NCBI GenBank assembly: GCA_964453435.1 | Contig: CAYVQZ010000039.1 | Span: forward strand, 1-54,120 | DNA: 54,120 bases | Direction of reading: 5' to 3' | Source: CAYVQZ01 sp964453435 | Lineage (GTDB): Bacteria; Abyssobacteria; SURF-5 | Shown: piece after piece, positions 26,433 to 36,092 of the stretch | Numbering within the stretch: the stretch's first letter is position 1 | Layout: the number at the start of each line of letters is the position of its first letter | Position numbers and translations under genes: made by a program | The notes under the pieces: generated by a model | Databases searched by the model: none | Seen by the model: the letters and a program-made list of their open reading frames with translations, nothing else | What the model was told of the DNA's origin: nothing

Positions 26433-27686
26433 ATGGATTACCAGAAAGCTTTCGAGGCCGTCGAGACGAACAGGGACTACATCGTGGAGACCCTCCGGAA
26501 ATTGATACGCATCGACACTTCCGTGCCGCCCGGACGCAACTACGACAAGATCGCGGACGCGCTCGAACCGGATTTCCACACGTTCGGATTCGAGACAGAG
26601 CGCGTAATAATTCCCGACGAGAAGGTGAAGGAAATTCCGTATGAACTCGAAGGCGAACGCGTGAACCTGGTCGCGCGAAAGGAAATCGGCAAGGAACCCG
26701 TGTCAGTCTACGCGCACATCGATGTCGTCCCCATCGAAGAAGGCTGGAAATGCGACCCGTTCGCCGGAGTCGTCGAGGGCGAAACCTTCTACGGCAGGGG
26801 CTCATCCGACATGAAAGGGTCGATCGCCTGCATGATGGGCGCTCTCAAAGTCATGCATGATCTTTCCCTCGAACCGAAATTCGATATCCATTGCATGTTT
26901 TGCACCGATGAAGAAATCGGCGTTTATCCCGGCGTTTATCACCTCGCATTGAACGGATACGTCAAGGGCCATATGTTGAATCTGGAACTGGGCGCGCAGG
27001 AACCCATTGTCATCCAGGCCTGCGAGGGCGCAATAAACGTCATAATCGCCGGAACAGGGAAGAGCTGTCACTCGGGCATGAACTTCATGGGTGTCAATGC
27101 GCTCGAAGAAATGGTCCCCATCATCAACGAACTCATGGAGCTGAAGAGAGAAGTGGAGAAAAGGGAGTCGAAAGTGCCCTCGTTCCCGCTTCCCAATGTT
27201 CCCTCGACACAACTGACTCCGATGTTCAATCTTTCGGTCATTCGGAGCGGCGCAAAGCCGAACATCACGCCGGGAGAATGCGTGTTGAAGCTGAATCGTC
27301 GCTACCTCCCCGAGGAAAACGCGGACAATGTGGTAAAGGAGATACAGGAAGCAATCGAGAGGGGGCGCGCAAGGAGCAAGCTCCTCGATGTCAAGGCGCA
27401 GGTTGTCCGCGACTATCCTCCCGTCGTCTTCGATATGGAAAGTCCGTACATGAGGAAAATGATGGATGCCCGACGCGCCGTACACGGATACGGCGATTTC
27501 CTCGTCGGCGGAATGGGAGGGTCCACCGACATGGGATGTGTCGCAGAAGCGCTCAAGACCGATAAATTCGTGGGCGTATCCCCGGTCCGCGCAGACAACA
27601 TTTCCGCGCACGCCGCCAACGAACGCGTCGAAATACCGGACCTCCTGAACATGACAAAGGAGCTGGTTCACTATTTGGCGTTCTAG
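26433..27686 (+). CDS. M20-family metallopeptidase/deacylase
   Basis: 417 residues of the ArgE/DapE/CPG2 family. The metal-binding and catalytic set is visible: VYAHIDVVP (first His with Asp two residues on), GRGSSDMKGSIA (bridging Asp), CTDEEIG (Glu-Glu, general base and ligand), LELGAQEP and the C-terminal HAANERVEI. The middle holds the dimerisation lid. Substrates in this family are N-acyl amino acids or small peptides. I start at ATG 26433 because purine-rich AGGATAAAGGAAGG precedes it. It is followed 209 bp later by a D-aminoacylase-like gene, so both may act on acylated amino acids. Confidence 0.85.
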   Translation: MDYQKAFEAVETNRDYIVETLRKLIRIDTSVPPGRNYDKIADALEPDFHTFGFETERVIIPDEKVKEIPYELEGERVNLVARKEIGKEPVSVYAHIDVVPIEEGWKCDPFAGVVEGETFYGRGSSDMKGSIACMMGALKVMHDLSLEPKFDIHCMFCTDEEIGVYPGVYHLALNGYVKGHMLNLELGAQEPIVIQACEGAINVIIAGTGKSCHSGMNFMGVNALEEMVPIINELMELKREVEKRESKVPSFPLPNVPSTQLTPMFNLSVIRSGAKPNITPGECVLKLNRRYLPEENADNVVKEIQEAIERGRARSKLLDVKAQVVRDYPPVVFDMESPYMRKMMDARRAVHGYGDFLVGGMGGSTDMGCVAEALKTDKFVGVSPVRADNISAHAANERVEIPDLLNMTKELVHYLAF

Positions 27687-27895
27687 CTCCCAATTAGCAT
27701 TGCTCCGTCCCTTCTTCGTATCGAAACGACAAAAGAAATTCGTTGTGCGATGCGATGGCAGGACCCCGGCATGATTCGCCGCGGTCTGACCGACAACAGC
27801 CGGATTCAAAACAAACACAATAATCGCATTCTTGAAAAGCATGATGAAAGAGAAAACGTACGTGGCCGGTAACGCCCTGCAATCGGAGGCCGTAT

Positions 27896-29365
27896 ATGAA
27901 CATCATCATTCGGAACGGAACAATCATTGACGGAAGCGGAACGAAGGGGTTTCTCGGAGACGTCGGCATCAAAGGTCGCAGGCTCGCGAAGGTCGGCGAG
28001 GTCGGCGACGACGCGCCGATTGTCATAGACGCGACGGGCATGGTCGTCGCACCCGGCTTCGTAGACATTCACGCTCACTCCGACTTCGCTTTGCTGAACA
28101 ACCCCGGCGCGAGCGAAAAACTCATGCAGGGCGTGACCACGAACGTGATCGGAAATTGCGGCCTGTCGCCTGCGCCGGCCAATGAGAAAGTCATGCAATA
28201 TTTCGACCTCTTCCTGAAGTTCGTCTTCGGCGAGGGCAGCGTGCAGGGTTTCCCGACATTGGCCGATTATCTTCGAACCCTGGAAGAAACGGGAATATCA
28301 ATTAATATCGCGACATACGCCGCCCACGGCATAATCAGGTACTCGGCGATGGAACTGAATCCGGAGCCGCCCACCCATGCCGAACTCGACCGGATGAAGA
28401 AGCTCGTGCGCCGCGCGATGGAAGACGGCGCGTTTGGCCTTTCCTCGGGACTCATCTACCCGCCGGGAAACTTTTCCCAAACGGAAGAACTTATCGAGCT
28501 TTGCAAAGTCGTTGCCGACCACGGCGGCATTTACTCGTCTCATATCAGGGATGAGGGGGAGAGGCTCGAGGAATCCATGAGCGAGGCCATAAAGGTCGGC
28601 ATGGCAGCCGGCATACCGGTGCAGGTTGCCCATCACAAGGCTCACGGCAAGAAAAATTGGGGAAAGTCGGAGAAATCGCTCAAGCTCATCGAGCAAGCCA
28701 GGTCCGACGGACTCGACATCACTGCTGACCAGTATCCCTACACCGCCTCGAGCACGGTGCTGGCTGCGGTAATGAGCGCGGACGACTTCGACGCCGACAA
28801 TGTTTTGATCGCATCAACCAAATACGACCATTCCCTCGAGGGCCGAATGCTCTCAGACATTGCGACCGAATGGGGCAAGACTGCGCGAGAGGTCGCCGAG
28901 GAAATCAACTCCGATGAGGACGGCGCAGTCATGGCGATATTCTTCGAAATGGACGAAGACGATGTGGTCCGAATAATGAAGCATCCCAGCACCATGATCG
29001 GTTCCGACGGAGCCGAAAGCGAGGGCGGCAAACCTCACCCGCGGCTCTATGGAACCTTTCCGCGGGTGCTCGGCAGATACGTTCGAGAGAAAAAGGTTCT
29101 CCCCCTCGAAGAAGCCGTCATGAAAATGACGTCCATGAGTATTAACAAACTCGGCATCGGCGAGAGAGGACTCATACGGGAGGGCTATTTCGCCGACGTG
29201 ACCGTCTTTGACCCCGACACAATACTCGATGCGGCGACCTATGAAAACCCTCGCCGGTTTCCGACAGGCATCCCCCATGTCATCGTGAACGGACATCTCG
29301 CCGTCCGCGACGGCAAGCAGACAGACGCCCGGGGCGGAAAGGTGTTGAGAAGGACGGATTCTTGA
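27896..29365 (+). CDS. N-acyl-D-amino-acid deacylase (D-aminoacylase-like amidohydrolase)
   Basis: 489 residues of the amidohydrolase superfamily. It shows the N-terminal beta-domain start (IIIRNGTIIDGSG), DIHAHSDF metal site (about 58-65), the family Cys in GNCGLSPAP, SHIRDEG, the HHKAHG metal His region, the IGSDG Asp near 360 and the closing GYFADVTVFDP. D-aminoacylases hydrolyse N-acyl-D-amino acids; dihydroorotase-like relatives share the fold. Length and motif order fit D-aminoacylase well. Substrate chirality cannot be proved from sequence. It is likely transcribed with the peptidase upstream. Confidence 0.85.
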   Translation: MNIIIRNGTIIDGSGTKGFLGDVGIKGRRLAKVGEVGDDAPIVIDATGMVVAPGFVDIHAHSDFALLNNPGASEKLMQGVTTNVIGNCGLSPAPANEKVMQYFDLFLKFVFGEGSVQGFPTLADYLRTLEETGISINIATYAAHGIIRYSAMELNPEPPTHAELDRMKKLVRRAMEDGAFGLSSGLIYPPGNFSQTEELIELCKVVADHGGIYSSHIRDEGERLEESMSEAIKVGMAAGIPVQVAHHKAHGKKNWGKSEKSLKLIEQARSDGLDITADQYPYTASSTVLAAVMSADDFDADNVLIASTKYDHSLEGRMLSDIATEWGKTAREVAEEINSDEDGAVMAIFFEMDEDDVVRIMKHPSTMIGSDGAESEGGKPHPRLYGTFPRVLGRYVREKKVLPLEEAVMKMTSMSINKLGIGERGLIREGYFADVTVFDPDTILDAATYENPRRFPTGIPHVIVNGHLAVRDGKQTDARGGKVLRRTDS

Positions 29366-29488
29366 AAAACCCCGGGATCAGGCGCGTGCCCGACCTCGGC
29401 CCATCCGCCTTGCGCCATGATTTGGAAGAGGGCATGGTATAGAAACCGCAAATATCAGGAGAAGTCAAAGAAACAGGGAGATTCCAGC

Positions 29489-29674
29489 ATGTACACACCG
29501 CGAGACTGTCCCGGCTTCGAAAAACTCAAACATCTCAGCTCTTTCATGTGCACGTGTCCCCAATGTAAGAAGGAAGTGGAAATATTCTCCGACGAATTCG
29601 ACAAGGAACATCACTGCAAGGGATGCGGCAACAAAATCGATTTCACCAAGTGTGAGCTTGACATGTCGGCATGA
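29489..29674 (+). CDS. small double-Cys-pair zinc-ribbon protein
   Basis: 61 residues from ATG 29489 (GGGAG upstream). Two Cys pairs, CTCPQC and CKGCGNKIDFTKC, suit one zinc ribbon. The N-terminus reads MYTPRDCPGFEKLKHLSSF. No known activity. It is positioned 123 bp after the deacylase gene on the same strand. The reading frame is open further upstream but only this start has a ribosome site. Confidence 0.6.
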   Translation: MYTPRDCPGFEKLKHLSSFMCTCPQCKKEVEIFSDEFDKEHHCKGCGNKIDFTKCELDMSA

Positions 29675-29822
29675 CACGCATGCCGGATAAGTTTAAAACG
29701 ACCGGACGTCCTGCCCCTTTTGGGTCCCGGCCCTTTACACCCGCCTCGAAGCGTTTTGGCGGGGGAGGCGAGAGGGCTTGGCAATTCAGAGCGCTCATAT
29801 CCGCTCAGGAGACCGCCTCGTA

Positions 29823-30302
29823 TTAACGGTCCGCTTCCTTGATGCGCTTCTGGTAATCGGGCACGTAGCCCGTTTTGACAAGGTTCGAGTCTCCGCGCGA
29901 AACGAGGTTCCCCTTTTCGTCGATGAGTTCGCAAACGGCGTGCGCTATCCGTTTGCCGGACCGAATGAAGCGTGCCCGGCCCTTCACCGTTTGGCCCACC
30001 TCGACTTTCCCGAGGAAGTTGACGTGCAGGTCGATGGTGAGCATGAACCCCTCCTCGCCGAGAGTTGCCGCAGTCATTCCGATCAGGTCGTCGATGATGG
30101 CCGCCTGCATACCGCCATGCAGCAATCCCGTGGGATTCGCCATTTCCGGTCTGACTTTGAACGTCATCTCGAGTGCGCCGACGTCGCAGGAAACGATTCT
30201 GCCGTCGAGCCAGCGCGTGAATGGTGGGGCGGCCTCGAGCCACTGTCCGATCGATGCGCGAAAAAGCTCGACTATCTGGTTTGTTTCGGGCTTTTCGCTC
30301 AT
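29823..30302 (-). CDS. PaaI-family hotdog thioesterase
   Basis: 159 residues with the hotdog signature GLLHGGMQAAIIDDLIGMTA (about 80-98) and TIDLHVNFLGKVEVGQTV, as in PaaI/acyl-CoA thioesterases. The His-Gly-Gly and downstream Asp are in place. Acts on an acyl- or aryl-CoA ester; the exact substrate is unknown. It is the first recognisable gene left of the repeat-rich region and is not obviously tied to the efflux operon. Confidence 0.83.
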   Translation of the reverse strand: MSEKPETNQIVELFRASIGQWLEAAPPFTRWLDGRIVSCDVGALEMTFKVRPEMANPTGLLHGGMQAAIIDDLIGMTAATLGEEGFMLTIDLHVNFLGKVEVGQTVKGRARFIRSGKRIAHAVCELIDEKGNLVSRGDSNLVKTGYVPDYQKRIKEADR

Positions 30303-30921
30303 GCCAAATCCCTCGATATTTGTTTCCCGACCGACTGCCCGAATCGTGCGATAATTATGTCACGTATCATGGACGTCCGACAAATGCTCCGCGCCGGGAT
30401 TCTCCCCCCTGTACAGTGAATCCGTTCCCGCCGATTGTCCACTTGTCCGTGAAACTTGCATAAGCGGCATACCCAATTACGGAATCCCCCGCCTCTATAC
30501 TACTGTTTATCAGAATTGTGAATTTCCATCGGGATTTTCATGCTGCAGCTCTCATAATGTTAACGGTAACAATGTGATACCGGGCGAAAGGGACTGTCCC
30601 AGATTTACGGACACGAAGTGTCGTAGAATCGGGACTGTCCCTGAAGCGAAATTTGGTTGCGGCTACGTCGCGCTATGTCATTCCCGGGCTTCGCCGAGCG
30701 AATCACGCGCCTTCGCGTGACCCGCGCATTCCACGGGATAGGTTGGCGGACCACCCCCCGAAGCACACTTCAACGAATTATCGGACAGATTCACACTGTC
30801 CCGCATTTACGGACCGAGCTTGTCGAGGGCGCAGAATCGGGACCGTCCCCGAATCTGGAACCATCGCGCCGTGCGGAACATTCGCCGCCGGCAAGGGATA
30901 CCGCATCGCATACACACGTTT
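30303..30921. repeat. repeat-rich intergenic region left of the RND operon
   Basis: About 620 bp with no gene. It holds ACCCAATTACGGAATCCCCC (30471-30490, an exact 20-mer match to 35781-35800), a 52-bp foldback unit (30590-30641), a hairpin CACGCGCCTTCGCGTG (30704-30719) inside a block (30696-30788) similar to 35815-35896, and a diverged third foldback copy at about 30795-30850. Confidence 0.7.
30590..30641 (+). repeat. 52-bp foldback repeat, copy 1
   Basis: Both ends are GGGACTGTCCC, itself nearly palindromic. Inside, GATTTAC pairs with GTAGAATC (one bulged G) and GACAC pairs with GTGTC around a GAA loop, so the whole unit folds into one imperfect hairpin. The inverted copy at 35697-35750 differs at just two inner positions, and these two pair with each other. 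Confidence 0.75.
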
Positions 30922-33900
30922 TCACGGGGCATCGGTCGACGGTTTTACGGCGCTTTTTTCCTCCTCTGATTCAGTGCTGGCATCCGGACTTGCCTTTCGC
31001 AATAATTTCAGCATGACCTGTCCGAGATCATCAATCATGGAGTAAGCCACGGGAACGATGAAGAGCGTCAGCAGCGTTGACGATATCAGCCCGCCGGCCG
31101 TCGCCACTCCCATCGGGCGACGTGCCTCGGCGCCGGCGCCGAGGCCGAGCGCAATCGGCAAGACACCGCCAATCGTCGATATCGCCGTCATGAGAATCGG
31201 CCGCAGTCGAATACCGGAGGCCTCGATGACGGCCTCTCGTCTGGACAACCCCTCTTGCCGTCGCTGATTGATGAACTCGACAAGCAGGATCGAATTTTTC
31301 GTGGCTATGCCGACCAGCACAATGACCCCGATGATGCTGAAGATGTTCACCGTCATGCCGAACAGAAACAGCGCGCCGGCCGAGCCGATGAATGCGAGCG
31401 GCAGCGCGAGCATGATCGTCAACGGATGCGCGAATGAGTTGAACTGGGCCGCCAGGACCAGGTAGGTGAAGATGATCGAGAGGATTAGTGCTTGAAACAG
31501 CGCCTGAAACGACTCCGCCATGTCTTCGCTCTGTCCGGCGAGCGCCGTGCTGAACCCGCTCGTCAGGTTTTCCCCGGCTATCTCCTCCACCTTCGCCAGC
31601 GCCTCCCCAAGGGGCAAATCCTGCGTGTTCGCGGTCAGCGTGACCGAACGCTGGCGATTGAACCTGTTGATCTCGGCGGGACCGACAGTGTGTTCAACCG
31701 ACAAAATGTTGCTTAGCCTGATTAAATTCCCGTGCGAGTTCCGAATGTAAATGTCTTCTATCCGTTTCGGGATGTCCCTGTCGGTCGGTTTGAACTGGAC
31801 CATCACTTCGTACGATTCGCCGCCCTGCTTGAAATCGGTAATGTCGTCGCCACCCAGCAGTATCCGCATCGCCTGTGCCGCGTCCGCTACGGAGACCCCC
31901 AAGTCCGCCGCCCGGTTGCGGTCAACCTCGATGCGAAGTTTTGGTTTGTTGATTTCCAGGTCGCTGTCAACGTCGACAATCCCGCGAACACCGCGCATCT
32001 CGGCAGCCATGAGTTCGGTCGCCGACCGGAGCTCGTCCATATCCGGGTTCATGAGCACGTATTGCAAAGGCCTGCTTCGTCCCTGCTCCAGAGGTGACGG
32101 CTCGCTGAGGAAGACGAAGAAACCGGGAATCTGATTTAATTTCACGCGCAAGTCGGCCATTACCTCGTGCTGTCTTCGCTGGCCTTTCCTGCGTCTCTCG
32201 GCAAGAGGATGCAGCCGGACGAATGAGATGGCCTCATTGACTTTCGGAACGCCTCCCCGCGAGAGGCCGATCGCGGTGAAATAGGTGCGCACCTCCGGAG
32301 TCCCTCCGAGGACCGCTTCCACCTCGCGCAGATACTTGTCAGTGTAATGCGTCGTCGCTCCCTGGGGACCTTTCATGAAAATAATGATCGAACCTCTGTC
32401 CTGTGGCGGCGTCATCTCCCTTCCGAGCGATGAGAAAATGAGATAGCTGACCGCGACGCTGAGAGCGCCAACTCCAATGACCAGCCAACGATGTTGCAGG
32501 CATCTCCGTAACGCTGCTTGATAGCGTTCCCGCGTCCGGTCGACCCATCGATTTGTCATTCGGGTCAGAAGGCCCTCTTTCCGGTTCGCAACAAAGAACT
32601 GCGATGTCAGCATCGGAGTCAGAGACAGGGCTATGAATGTCGAGAACGAGACGGCGATGAACACGGTCATCCCAAACTCGTAGAAGAAACGCCCGATCAA
32701 TCCGGTCACAAATGCAACGGGTACAAACACCGCGTCGAGCGCGAGCGTCGTCGCTATCGCCGCGAAGGCCACCTGATTCGTCCCGTCACGGCTGCCCTCC
32801 GCCGCGCTCTTTCCCATCGCGATATGCCGCGCGTTGTTCTCCACAACAACAATCGCGTCATCCACGATTACTCCTATGGCGATGACGAATCCGAGCAGCG
32901 TCAGATTGTTTATCGTAAACCCCAAAAAATACATGACGCCGAATGTCGCCATTATTGATGTGGGAATCGCTATGGCGACAATGATCGACCCTCGCAGCGT
33001 GCCAAGGAAAACAAAGACGACAATGGAAGCAAGCAGACCGCCAAGCAAAAGAGATTGCTGGGCCTGTTGGATTGACTCCGACACGTACTGGGAGGCATCG
33101 AAAGCGACCGTCACTGCATAGCCCGGCGGGAGTTCGGGCCTCACCTTTGCAAGCTCGGCTTTTACCCGGTCCGCCACCGCCACCGTGTTCGCCTGGCTCT
33201 GTTTCACGATGCCGAGGCCGACCGACGGTATCCCGTTGAACCGTGCGAGCGCCCTGTATGATTCCGGACCCGCAACCGCTTCCCCGACGTCCTTCAGACG
33301 TATCGGCGCGCCTCCGCGATAGGCGAGAATAAGGTCATTGAAGGACCGGACACTCTTGAATTGTCCCTCCGTCTTTACAACATATTCCCGCTCACGGCTC
33401 TCGATTCTGCCGCTCGGAATCTCGACGTTCTCCGTCCGCAGCGCTCGCGCGACATCGTCAACAGTGATGCCGTATGCGGCCATCCGGTCGGCGTCGAGCC
33501 AGAGACGGACCGAAAACCTCGTTTCCCCGCCTATGAGCACCTCGCCGATTCCCTCCAGCTTTTCTATCTGCTCCTTGAGCACGTTCTCGGCGAACTCATT
33601 GATCTCTATCCGGCTCTTCTCGGGATGAGTCACCGCAATCCACATGATTGCCTGCGCGTCGATGTCGATTTTCTGAATGCGCGGCTCCTCTATCTCGTCC
33701 GGCAACTCCCTCCGCACCACCGCCACTTTGTCTCGAACGTCCTGCGCCGCGATATCAATATTCCGTTCGAGCTCGAATTCCGCCGTGATGCTGGCGCCAC
33801 CCTCCGCGCTCACCGATGTGAGCGTCTTTATGCCCTCGACCGTATTCACCACTTCCTCAATGACGTCGGCGACCTCGGTTTCAACGACTTCGGGACTTGC

Positions 33901-34059
33901 GCCCGGATACGCCACGTTAATCGTCACGACCGGCAAATCGACGTCGGGCAGTTCGCGCACGGGAAGCCGCGAAAGCCCGATGAAGCCCGAGACAACCAAC
34001 GCCAAGGTCATGACTGCGGCCAAAACCGGCCGTCGAATGCTCAATTCAGGAAGAAACAT
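30922..34059 (-). CDS. RND-family efflux permease (HAE1/AcrB-like)
   Basis: 1045 residues, standard for the hydrophobe/amphiphile efflux family. It begins MFLPELSIRRPVLAAVM and has twelve helices and two large periplasmic loops. The proton-relay helix carries GVIVDDAIVVVENNARHI (the Asp-Asp pair of AcrB D407/D408). Other family stretches are AYPGASPEVVETEV, TEGQFKSV and KNSILLVEF. It pumps amphiphilic compounds out of the periplasm with proton exchange, but the substrates are unknown. The adaptor gene is 214 bp upstream on the same strand; no outer-membrane channel gene is in the window. Confidence 0.95.
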   Translation of the reverse strand: MFLPELSIRRPVLAAVMTLALVVSGFIGLSRLPVRELPDVDLPVVTINVAYPGASPEVVETEVADVIEEVVNTVEGIKTLTSVSAEGGASITAEFELERNIDIAAQDVRDKVAVVRRELPDEIEEPRIQKIDIDAQAIMWIAVTHPEKSRIEINEFAENVLKEQIEKLEGIGEVLIGGETRFSVRLWLDADRMAAYGITVDDVARALRTENVEIPSGRIESREREYVVKTEGQFKSVRSFNDLILAYRGGAPIRLKDVGEAVAGPESYRALARFNGIPSVGLGIVKQSQANTVAVADRVKAELAKVRPELPPGYAVTVAFDASQYVSESIQQAQQSLLLGGLLASIVVFVFLGTLRGSIIVAIAIPTSIMATFGVMYFLGFTINNLTLLGFVIAIGVIVDDAIVVVENNARHIAMGKSAAEGSRDGTNQVAFAAIATTLALDAVFVPVAFVTGLIGRFFYEFGMTVFIAVSFSTFIALSLTPMLTSQFFVANRKEGLLTRMTNRWVDRTRERYQAALRRCLQHRWLVIGVGALSVAVSYLIFSSLGREMTPPQDRGSIIIFMKGPQGATTHYTDKYLREVEAVLGGTPEVRTYFTAIGLSRGGVPKVNEAISFVRLHPLAERRRKGQRRQHEVMADLRVKLNQIPGFFVFLSEPSPLEQGRSRPLQYVLMNPDMDELRSATELMAAEMRGVRGIVDVDSDLEINKPKLRIEVDRNRAADLGVSVADAAQAMRILLGGDDITDFKQGGESYEVMVQFKPTDRDIPKRIEDIYIRNSHGNLIRLSNILSVEHTVGPAEINRFNRQRSVTLTANTQDLPLGEALAKVEEIAGENLTSGFSTALAGQSEDMAESFQALFQALILSIIFTYLVLAAQFNSFAHPLTIMLALPLAFIGSAGALFLFGMTVNIFSIIGVIVLVGIATKNSILLVEFINQRRQEGLSRREAVIEASGIRLRPILMTAISTIGGVLPIALGLGAGAEARRPMGVATAGGLISSTLLTLFIVPVAYSMIDDLGQVMLKLLRKASPDASTESEEEKSAVKPSTDAP

Positions 34060-34273
34060 CCGTTACACCCGTTTTCTCTCCGGTATGCTTATCGGTTACC
34101 CTGGGCGAGTGAGGCCCACGGTTTTTTGGTCTGCGCGCCGGCGGCATGAGTGCATCCGATAATTACGATTCCCGCCGTAACGCGAGCGCAGGGGCCGGCG
34201 TCCAGTTAGGGAATCCCCTCTTCTTTCGGGATTCGCAGGGCGGCGCACCGCCTCCGAAGCACGGACTAACAAA
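34060..34273. repeat. repeat module between adaptor and permease genes
   Basis: GCGCAGGGG, AGTTAGGGAATCCCC, then CCTCCGAAGCACGGACTAAC and AATCATGAGACAG follow the same module order as 35848-35896 (CCGAAGCACGGATTGTCGATC then GTGAGACAG). The last module runs a few bases into the 3' end of the adaptor gene. No gene is seen. Confidence 0.5.
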
Positions 34274-35467
34274 TCATGAGACAGACACTGCGCCTGTTTC
34301 CGCCTGCTCGTCGGACTTGCCCTCCCCGGCGTCACGAATTTTCACGGGATAGCCGTCAGCGACCTTTTGCTGGCCGGCGATTATTACCGTCTCTCCCGTT
34401 TGAAGCCCTTCAAGCACTTCAACCGAAGCGTCAAAAAACTCACCCGGCACAATCTTTCTCAAATGGGCCACCGAGTTATTTACAACGTATACGAACTTCT
34501 CTTCTCCCCGAGGAACGATTGCGGATTCCGGTATCACGGCGGCATCCGGATGCGTCTCGAGAATGAGCCGGACCGCCCCGAAGAATCCGGGCTGAAGTAC
34601 CGACTCCTCGTTCGAAAGGCGGGCCTTCAGCTTCAACGAGCGTGTCGCCGAGTCCGCCGATGGACTTATATACGTCGTGTATCCCGAGAACGAGCGGTTC
34701 GGAACCGCCGGCGTCTCGAAAAGAATCTGTTGCCCCGTTTCGATTTTCCCCCTGTATCTTTCCGGAACCGAAAAAGCAATCTCAATCGGATCCATCACAA
34801 CCAACTCGACCAAAGGTTGACCCGGCTCGACATAATCGCCCGGGCTGACAAGCCGCTCGCCGAGAATTCCGGCAAACGGGGCGGTTATGAACGCATCTCG
34901 AAGTCGTTCTTGGTCAAGTTTCAGCATTGTCCGGGCTGCCTCCACCCTCTTTCCCGCGCGGCGCAGCGAAGCTTCGGCCTCCGCCACAGCGGCCTCGGCG
35001 CTCTCGAAAGCCGTTTTCGACTGTATGTACTGAGCCTCGCTCGTTATCCCGCTCTCATACAACTCCTTGTCCCGCTCAAATTGGCTCCTTCTGTTCTCGA
35101 CGTCGGCCTTCGTGCGGCGCACCGTCGCCTTCGCCAACTCCCTCTCTGCCTTCGCCGTTTCCAAGCTTTCTCGCGCCGATTGAACCTCGAGTTCGAGTTT
35201 TCGCGTGTCCAGTTCCACGAGCAGCTCGCCCTTTTCTACCTCACTGTTCTCTTCAAAATGAATGTTCGCCACCGTTCCCGGCATCTCCGGAGCGATTCCC
35301 ACTCTGTCAATGGCTTTCAGCGAACCAACCGACCTGACCAGAATCTGAACATCCTGCGCTCGCACGCGCGCCACTTCTACCACAGTCACTCGCGGCCCCG
35401 TTTGCCTGTCATCCGCAGAGTCACCCCCGCATCCTGACAACAGCAGGAAAAGTAGCATCATGGTCAC
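34274..35467 (-). CDS. RND periplasmic adaptor lipoprotein (membrane fusion protein)
   Basis: About 398 residues. A short signal ending in the lipobox LLSGC would anchor it by lipidation. A lipoyl-like half (VGIAPEMPGTVANIHFEENSEVEKGELLVELDT) follows, then a long alpha-hairpin coiled coil rich in Ala/Glu/Arg, the second lipoyl half (ITAPFAGILGERLVSPGDYVEPGQPL), beta-barrel and membrane-proximal domains (AVIPESAIVPRGEEKFVYVV). It bridges the pump and an outer-membrane channel. The start is uncertain: I give GTG 35467, with ATGs at 35461 and 35458 behind GGCGG as alternatives. Upstream DNA in this frame is repeat sequence. Confidence 0.88.
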   Translation of the reverse strand: MTMMLLFLLLSGCGGDSADDRQTGPRVTVVEVARVRAQDVQILVRSVGSLKAIDRVGIAPEMPGTVANIHFEENSEVEKGELLVELDTRKLELEVQSARESLETAKAERELAKATVRRTKADVENRRSQFERDKELYESGITSEAQYIQSKTAFESAEAAVAEAEASLRRAGKRVEAARTMLKLDQERLRDAFITAPFAGILGERLVSPGDYVEPGQPLVELVVMDPIEIAFSVPERYRGKIETGQQILFETPAVPNRSFSGYTTYISPSADSATRSLKLKARLSNEESVLQPGFFGAVRLILETHPDAAVIPESAIVPRGEEKFVYVVNNSVAHLRKIVPGEFFDASVEVLEGLQTGETVIIAGQQKVADGYPVKIRDAGEGKSDEQAETGAVSVS

Positions 35468-36092
35468 CGCCAGAACGCGACAGTTTCCGTTTGCGAGCCG
35501 ATTCCCAAGAGCCTCAGTGTCTGTCCCACGATTGCTCTTGCCGCCGAAACGTAAGCGCAAGTAGCTGTGCCGTGTTTTGTGGCTATTCGGAGAGCGATGG
35601 ACCGTGGGACTGTCCCACGGTTGTCCATATTGCCGATAAGCCAGCGCAGGGGGCCGTGAGTGTGTACGGCGGTCTATACTGAAGGTGTTCCGCTTCGGGG
35701 ACAGTCCCGATTCTACGGCACTTCGTGCCCGTAAATCTGGGACAGTCCCCTGCGCTTGGCAATCGTGGGACAGATACTGTACCCAATTACGGAATCCCCC
35801 ATTGTTCAGCGCTGAGCGAATCACGCGCCTCGCGTGACAAAGGCGGGATAGGTTGGCGGGCTGTCCCCGAAGCACGGATTGTCGATCGTGAGACAGTTTC
35901 ACTGCCGCCGAAGCGGCCGCCATCGTGGGGGACGCTTTCACTGTTCCCGAAGCGCCGATTACCATATCGTGAGAGAGATTCTCTGTCTCTCGAGGACTCC
36001 GGCGAATTTGAAATTTTTCTCTCATGCCTTCACTCTTTGTCTGCGGTTGTCTTGCAGCGAAATGTTTGAAACCGGCGTGATACGGCCCAACG
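35468..36092. repeat. repeat-rich intergenic region right of the RND operon
   Basis: About 625 bp with no believable gene. It contains a perfect 9-bp palindrome (CCGTGGGACTGTCCCACGG, 35602-35620), the inverted foldback copy (35697-35750), ACCCAATTACGGAATCCCCC (35781-35800), and a block with a CACGCG/CGCGTG hairpin (35815-35896) resembling 30696-30788. Several ATCGTGAGACAG-like words occur. The adaptor's frame happens to stay open here. Confidence 0.7.
35697..35750 (-). repeat. 54-bp foldback repeat, copy 2 (inverted)
   Basis: Reverse complement of the unit at 30590-30641. The only differences within the 52 bp are A to G and T to C at the outer pair of the inner stem (GACAC/GTGTC becomes GGCAC/GTGCC), so pairing is preserved. 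Similarity runs about 10 bp beyond the outer GTCCC on one side (CGAAGCGGAA versus TGAAGCGAAA). Confidence 0.75.

Noticed and set aside
26802..27842. 346-codon minus-strand frame
   Set aside because: Antisense shadow of the M20 peptidase, whose metal-binding motifs are complete on the plus strand.
30303..30921. CRISPR array suspected from repeated words
   Set aside because: Repeats are few, of uneven spacing and in mixed orientation; there are no regular spacers and no cas genes.
35468..36025. N-terminal extension of the RND adaptor
   Set aside because: The frame is open through repeat DNA but has no signal or domain there; the lipobox immediately follows the later starts.
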